Positions 47,854-64,000 of a stretch of 64,000 nucleotides of DNA are shown here, piece after piece. The position numbers and the translations under genes were made by a program. Within the stretch, counting starts at the first letter, position 1, and the number at the start of each line of letters is the position of its first letter. The DNA is from Setaria digitata (Eukaryota; Nematoda; Chromadorea; Rhabditida; Setariidae), in NCBI GenBank assembly GCA_003640385.1, contig RCAB01000161.1, forward strand, positions 59,952 to 123,951. Reading direction: 5' to 3'. Under the pieces are notes generated by a model. That model was given only the letters and a program-made list of their open reading frames with translations, did not search any database and was not told the DNA's origin.

Positions 47854-50800
47854 CTCTGTATAGAGAAATAATCGCCAACGGCAATCAATACCTGTCAAAT
47901 CTGCCAGATGGTTTAGTCCTTTATGACAACCGCCAGAATAGAATCCTTTCAAGAGCATAAACTAACTGTACAGCACCATAGCGAGATGATTCAAGCAAAC
48001 TACGTTTAGGATGATGAATGTTTTCAAGGTACTTTTACTCGAACTTTCAAGTTAGTCTGACAATGGCCTAGTCTGAAAAGTTAGGTGTAGCAGCAGCAGT
48101 AATAGTATATGTGATGAAGTTTCAGCATTTCTCAAATTTAGTTCGAGGTAAAAAAAACTCGACAATTAATAATACTTTGTCGTACTTAATTTTCTACTAT
48201 TACTCCTTTTCATCTCTTTTTTTATACTTTTTTCTATTATTCAGTCTTAATTTTTTTACCACTTAATTTTACAGTTTTACTAGAAAAGCCTCTTAATTCC
48301 ATTTATTAGATATACGATTACGAGATCTAGCACTTGCCTGTTTATCACCAAAAAAAAAATCATGTGGTTTTCTCGCAGAATTTCTAATTAATTACAACTT
48401 GAAACTGTTTGCTGCAATAATTCGGCCTACATAAAGTAGTGCATAGACTTAAGTTTTTGAATAAAAATAAACTCGTCAATCTGATCATTATGTTTCCAAT
48501 TGAAAACATTCAAATTGTAAGAAATAGTTTAAATGTTGCTAGTGATATTTTTTTCCCCGTTAAGCCTATGTTTTCCACGCACTACGTGAATCTAATTACT
48601 CATTCAGCAAGCAATATTTTTGTTTTAAAATAGAAAATCGACATGGATTAAATGTGATTTCAGGAGTTCAAATTTATCAAGAGGAAAAAAATGATAACTT
48701 CCAATCAGAATAATTGTTAAAGGAAACAAACCACGGAGATCTGCCTGGTTCAAAATGAAATAATCTTCATGTCATTATGTAATTATCATTATGGACCTTT
48801 TTTCGATAAGAATGGGACTGTTTGTGAAAAAGCTTTCCTTCCTCTTCACATTCATCATCGAGTACCTGAAGCAGCAGGTATTTCTGATCAAAATGTAGAA
48901 TTATTTTCCATTGTCTATTTAAAAGTGCTTAGAAATGGAGTGTCAAAAATTGAAGGAAAGTTTTTCGAGAAATTTTACGCTGATATAGTTTGCATTCGGA
49001 ATTAAAAATCCAGTTCATTCTACATAGAGCATCTCTTATTCTAAATGTGCTGTTCGAATGCAACATCAGTCTATAAAAATTATCAAGACTAAATCAAATA
49101 CTGATCATTGCTTGAGGACATTTCAAAATTATAGAAAAGTTATTGAATGAGTTATAGGAGTTAAAGAGAGTGAGGGAATACAGAAATGAGCTAAGAAAGG
49201 ATAATTTTAGGTAAACTGAAGGGGAAATAAAAATGAAGCAAATGAGAAGGAATTTAGTCAGGAGGAAATATTTTCACGATTATCATTAATTAACTTCTCA
49301 GTGAGGAGGGATAAGTCTGGCACACATTAATTCTTTCATTTATCATCTCATCAACCTAAAATTAGGCTTAGGAATCGAAAAAAAAAATTAAATCCTCGAG
49401 AAAAATCTTGATTTCAAACTTATAGCAATACACACAGGAATTGTTCGCCGAGAAAGGACTGAGAAGATAGGCAAAGATGAGCGCTAATCAATTCAGAAAC
49501 AGAAATATAGCTGGAAACTCATTTTGAGAGACAAAAAATCCGGGGGAATGAGAAGTATAATATATGAGAAAAGCGTATTTATTTTTTTATTTGGTATTTA
49601 GTATTTAATCGAAAATCAAAACATTACGAAGCACAGCTGGAAAGTGATTTTTTTTCTCAAGTAAAAATGTCCAAATGAAAAAAGTTGCAAGAAAACTGTG
49701 CAGAGAAAATTTCGCAAACTAGAGAAATGCTACAAGCAAAAACAAAGAAGACAAACTGAGCATCAAAAACTGGAAGAAATTTAAATTTTCGTAATTATTT
49801 GAAACGTAAATAATCAAAGGAGACACCTGACATTGCTTGTCGCGGTAACATCATCCGATAATTAATTAATTGAAGCAGATAATAAACCGTAGAATCAGCG
49901 ACAACCTAGAGAATCAAAATTTATCCATGCATATTAAAAGTTCATAAAACTTGTTCAAGTATACGTGCTGATAAAAAAAATTGACAAATTGTACTAATAT
50001 ATTTAAAAAAAAATCTGATCACAAAAATCTAAAATCTATTAGTCTATATCTATCATTGTAAACATTGATATGCAAATATGGCAATTAAATGTAACAACTA
50101 ATCGAAAAAAAAAACTGAAATTTACATTCATTTTATATTTTCATCAATAGATATATGAAAAGCATTGATGTAACCAATTATCATAAGCCAAGTATGAAAT
50201 AAGTTGCCAAGTTCACTTAATAATTCACCATGTGAAAAATTCAAACTTCAAGTTGATGTTTTCATTACCCAAAATGAGATAAAAAAAAAGCTTATAGAAG
50301 ATTAAACAAATGTTTAGAAGAGAAAGTTCCGTATTATCAAAAGACCGATGAAAATCGGCTGAGAATAACTGCTGCTGTTAACTGATATGCAGAGATAAGA
50401 TGTATGTAGCAGCGGTAATGTCAAAAGTTTAAGTTTCCTACAAAAGTTTTCAAAAACTTCAAGAACAATAAATAAATGAGCTGTAAACAAAAACCACAAG
50501 AATACAGTAGAGATGCTTCGCATGCTTAACTGCAATACCTTCAATCTAACATGAACAGTTAGCTAGAAAATAAAAAAATAAAATTCTAATAATACTACTT
50601 ATATTTTCATTGTTTTCTTCGTGAATAAATTAGTGTTAAAAACTTTTTCAAATAATTTTAGCCGAAAGGTTTCTAAACTAAAATGATTTGAATGTTTGTA
50701 TCCTGAAGTTTGCATATATTTTTAATATTATATTATCCATCAATTTGACCAGGAAAAAAGAATAAATGGTGGAAGAATTGAAAAAACAATAAATCTGAAA

Positions 50801-51601
50801 TTTCGAATTTTGTTTTTTTTGTCTCCTAATTCCACTAAGATTACTTAATCTATCAATTATTTATGGTTTGCACCATTTAAATGCACCTAGCTTACCTTGT
50901 ATAATCTCAATTAGACTGCCCATTTTATTAATTTTAGCGCCTCATTTTCTATACGCCTGATATTTTCAAATGAGCCAAATGAGTCCCAGACTGGAAAAAA
51001 TCCTATCTAGCTATAAATCAGTCCTGTCCAGTTTTTTTTAGTTATTCAAAGGGTTTTTCATATTTTATTAGCATTTACCTTCTCAGCTATGAAAGCTATC
51101 GTTTCATTTTTCAAACATAATCATCGGCTGTGTGGTAGTAGGTGAATTATATACAAGATTGTATTTTCAAATTATTTTAAGTGCTCATGACAAATAGTGA
51201 TAGTATTGGCAGGAAATATGATGCGCTGAATAGTTCTCATATCTGTGAGCTAGTTGATAATCAGTACATTTAGGAATGAGCTATTTGAAATTGAAACATT
51301 TTATTCCGTTGCTTGAAAAGAATGGATAGTTTAAAATGACTTTGATTAATTATTTCGTTTTTCCAATTCAGCTTCAACAGTGAATTATATTACACTGAGA
51401 TTTTGCATAAATTAGAAATTAGCTTCAAGTTCATCGATGGCTTAGTTGCTCGCTAATTTCATATCATCTGTCTTCTAACTTTAATTTGCGTTACAGTAGA
51501 TATGTGAGAAATTTATAAATTCATTTTTTTTTAAAAATAAATTGTCGAAGACAGTAATGATAAGAATGTATCAGTGGAAAGCATGCCAAACAGTTTGTAC
51601 T

Positions 51602-52042
51602 TAAAAAAAAAAAAAAAATAATTAATTGCTAATTATGTTGACACTTTTACAATACCATTAATGGAGATCTTAATGACCATAATTTTATTATATTCATACA
51701 TGGATTTTTTTTAGTTATAGCTAATTATAAGTGCTGGTCATAATTTTTGTTAATGACAATTAGTAAAATCTATTTTGCCATCATGCTTTCATTCCTGTTA
51801 TAGACCTTTTTTTTTTTTTTNTAAAAAAAAAAAAAAAAAATAATTAATTGCTAATTATGTTGACACTTTTACAATACCATTAATGGAGATCTTAATGACC
51901 ATAATTTTATTATATTCATACATGGATTTTTTTTAGTTATAGCTAATTATAAGTGCTGGTCATAATTTTTGTTAATGACAATTAGTAAAATCTATTTTGC
52001 CATCATGCTTTCATTCCTGTTATAGACCTTTTTTTTTTTTTT
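51602..52042. repeat. About 219-bp duplication around a single N (probable assembly join)
   Basis: 51602-51820 and 51822-52042 are essentially identical, each starting with a poly-A run followed by TAATTAATTGC and ending in a poly-T run, with N at 51821. This is the longest of the duplications of this kind in the window. Confidence 0.88.
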
Positions 52043-54140
52043 AAATTTACTATATTTTCATTTTCTAGCTTTAATTCAACTTTTCCTTTTGTTTTACTTC
52101 AACCCACAAAACTCAAATTGCTCTATATGATTAGCAAAAGTTAAACTACTGTTAAAACAGCTGCGTTTCGTAAAGTTCTAGAGGTCAGAAAATTTGAGTG
52201 TCAAGGATAGGTCACACCTTGCAATAAAAGAAACAAGCCAGCATCTTTCTTAACTAGGACTGTTTTCGTCGACTGATATCCAAATCTTTTGCACTACAAT
52301 AAAATGTTCCTAGCAATGATTTGTAGTTCATCCGATCATACGGCTGTTGGAAGAGTCTTTGACAGTCCTCTTATCTACCACTTTTGCCGAATACAATATT
52401 CAATTTTGTCCGTTTTGGTTAAATGTCCGGAAGCTCTTTTGATTCCTTTTTTTTTTTTTTTTTTTTTTCACGAAATTCCTTTTCGCCATTTCTTTCAATT
52501 TCAAAATCATTTGGCAGTCACAAAGTTGTAAATTCATCATCAATTGCACTGTTTGACGAAGTTTTCAAATTGAAAAAAAATACTCAAATTGAATTTCCTT
52601 ACTTTTTGAATTAGTTCAGCTGTTCTAAGCCTATCCTACTGTAGCAACTAAACTCCCCGGTGTATTCATCCCAATTGCCCACATTAATTCTTCCATCGAC
52701 TGCTTCTTGATATTCAATTAGTGCTTTTTTTCTGAATAAATTTCCTTTTCACATTTATACATTCCACCAACTTTTGATGCTATCACCAAAAGCTGTAACT
52801 ACATAGAAATTCATTTCCACTTAGTCTACCAACTGTCAGTTAAGCCTATGCTCACTAGGTAGGTAGATTTGTACTGAGCATGCGCATATGTCTAGGCTAA
52901 AGTAATAGTTTTCCATCTTATTTCAGTGGTGATTTTGGGACAACTGTGTTATGTGTGTGTATGTGAATAGCTAAATTGATGGATGTGTTTTGGGGTGGGT
53001 TTTCAAACAATGTAATTGGGATGTAATTTTGTGATTTAGATGTGATTTTTTTCGAACAGCATTTCTCCTCTCACTTTTTCTTACTTCTTGCTCCGTTTTC
53101 TTCCGCAAAGCTTTACTTTTCCAGGCTGTACTACTAGCAACTGAAGTAACTTGAACTCAAGCCGGATTAGGTTAATGAAGCAAGTCTTTAAACTCCATAC
53201 TTCTTCCTTGCTTTCTTCGAAGACTGTTTAGCGTTATTGCTCACAACAGAAATTCCCCTGTTGTTTGCTGATAATTACTGATAGCAGCAATTCTCGTTTC
53301 ATTTGTCACAATTAACTAGTGTTGAGAATGGAAATATTTTTGTCTTGAGTTAACTGTGGACATAAGGAAGTGCTTTTCCAACACTCATTAATTACCAACT
53401 GTTCCAGGAAGCCTTGCTTCCGTTCATTAACATTAACATGTTCCTTCCGTTCTCCCTTCTACTGTTCTGTCTCCTACTCTGTTGCCCCATGCTTTGCATT
53501 ACCGGAATATTTCTAATAGTGAAATTTACAGCGGTCAATTTGATCTTACTCAAGATTTCGAATTTTTAAACAACCTTCAACTGCCTTCTTCCATATTTCA
53601 TTACGATTACTAGTTAAAACTTTTCCGACCGTTTCATGTAGCTTTTCATGGCTCGCTGACCATTATGGACTTCTTGATAGGACTTGGAAGCTAATGTATA
53701 GGTAGGTTAGTCTAGGGTTTCTTCACAGTAAACGAGACGTTGTATGTATCACCATATGACTTGCTTGTTAACTGATAGAATTTTTTCGAACGAAATCAGT
53801 ACTGTAAACTGCGATGAAATATTATTGTACAGGATTTTCAAAAATTTTTTTTCTAAATCTCGTACTTAGATTTTGAAATGTCGGAGAGTGAGGAAGATAT
53901 TTGAATTGTTTAGGTAGTTTTGATGTTGACGCAAAGATTTGCTTTTTCTTATTTCAAAAAATATTTTATTATAGCAAAAGTTGCGCCACCATTATGTTTA
54001 AATGATTGGAATAAAGGAAATTTCATAGGCGATTAATTATTTTAACAGATTCAACTGGATCAAAGAATCATTCTGCTTGTCTTCTGCCTAGCATTTTCCC
54101 ATTCAACTTGCCGTACTGCAGCCAACAGTGATGATGGCCT

Positions 54141-63963
<9,823 letters not shown>

Positions 63964-64000
63964 GTTATTGCCAATTTTTTCGTTTTGATCTGAAACTTTT

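Larger units (their letters stand above)
47605..54140. other. 6.5 kb divergent intergenic region between hnRNP F/H and tmc
   Basis: The two flanking genes point away from each other, so both promoters should lie here. Apart from the GGTCA array and a large duplication around N 51821, I see AT-rich sequence with homopolymer runs and no coding exon supported by a family or by good splice sites. Confidence 0.6.

Noticed and set aside
48769..49005. 78-codon plus-strand ORF in the divergent intergenic region
   Set aside because: No acceptable flanking splice sites and no recognisable motif; length is expected by chance over 6.5 kb.

Overview
The window is nuclear DNA of a nematode, very probably a filarial or other spirurid worm. 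It is AT-rich, has many short exons with GT...TTTCAG introns, and encodes proteins that read like C. elegans families (TMC channel, hnRNP F/H, PUS1, LCMT1, FG nucleoporin, thioester-family protein). No bacterial operon, phage, transposase, rRNA, tRNA or CRISPR array was recognised. All gene models were spliced by hand from conserved protein motifs, GT/AG sites and codon phase; junctions described as tentative should be checked against RNA-seq.

Layout. 223-2969 (+): C-terminal part of an FG-repeat nucleoporin, NUP214-like, whose 5' part lies outside the window. 2970-6216: intergenic. 6217-27863 (+): a 38-exon thioester/alpha-2-macroglobulin-superfamily gene of about 1711 codons. It has a signal peptide, macroglobulin domains, an anaphylatoxin-like four-cysteine segment, a thioester site that has lost its CGEQ motif, and a C-terminal netrin/C345C domain, which is a complement C3/C5-like plan. 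Its 8.6 kb intron 7 holds one probable four-exon gene (13417-16293) and one long acidic ORF (12000-12623), both on the same strand as the host. 29087-47604 (-): four co-directional housekeeping genes, transcribed in the order hnRNP F/H-like RNA-binding protein, PUS1 tRNA pseudouridine synthase, LCMT1 (PP2A leucine carboxyl methyltransferase) and a conserved SAM methyltransferase with a CxxC motif. An intron of the hnRNP gene contains a further charged coiled-coil ORF (44161-45113). 47605-54140: a 6.5 kb divergent intergenic region with a striking 13-bp-periodic GGTCA array just upstream of the hnRNP gene. 54141-63963 (+): a TMC-family mechanotransduction channel subunit cut off by the window end.

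The most interesting content is the complement-like protein without a recognisable thioester, the genes nested in introns, and the GGTCA array. Several single-N positions are flanked by near-identical duplicated sequence or long homopolymers. They look like unresolved assembly joins and should not be read as biology.
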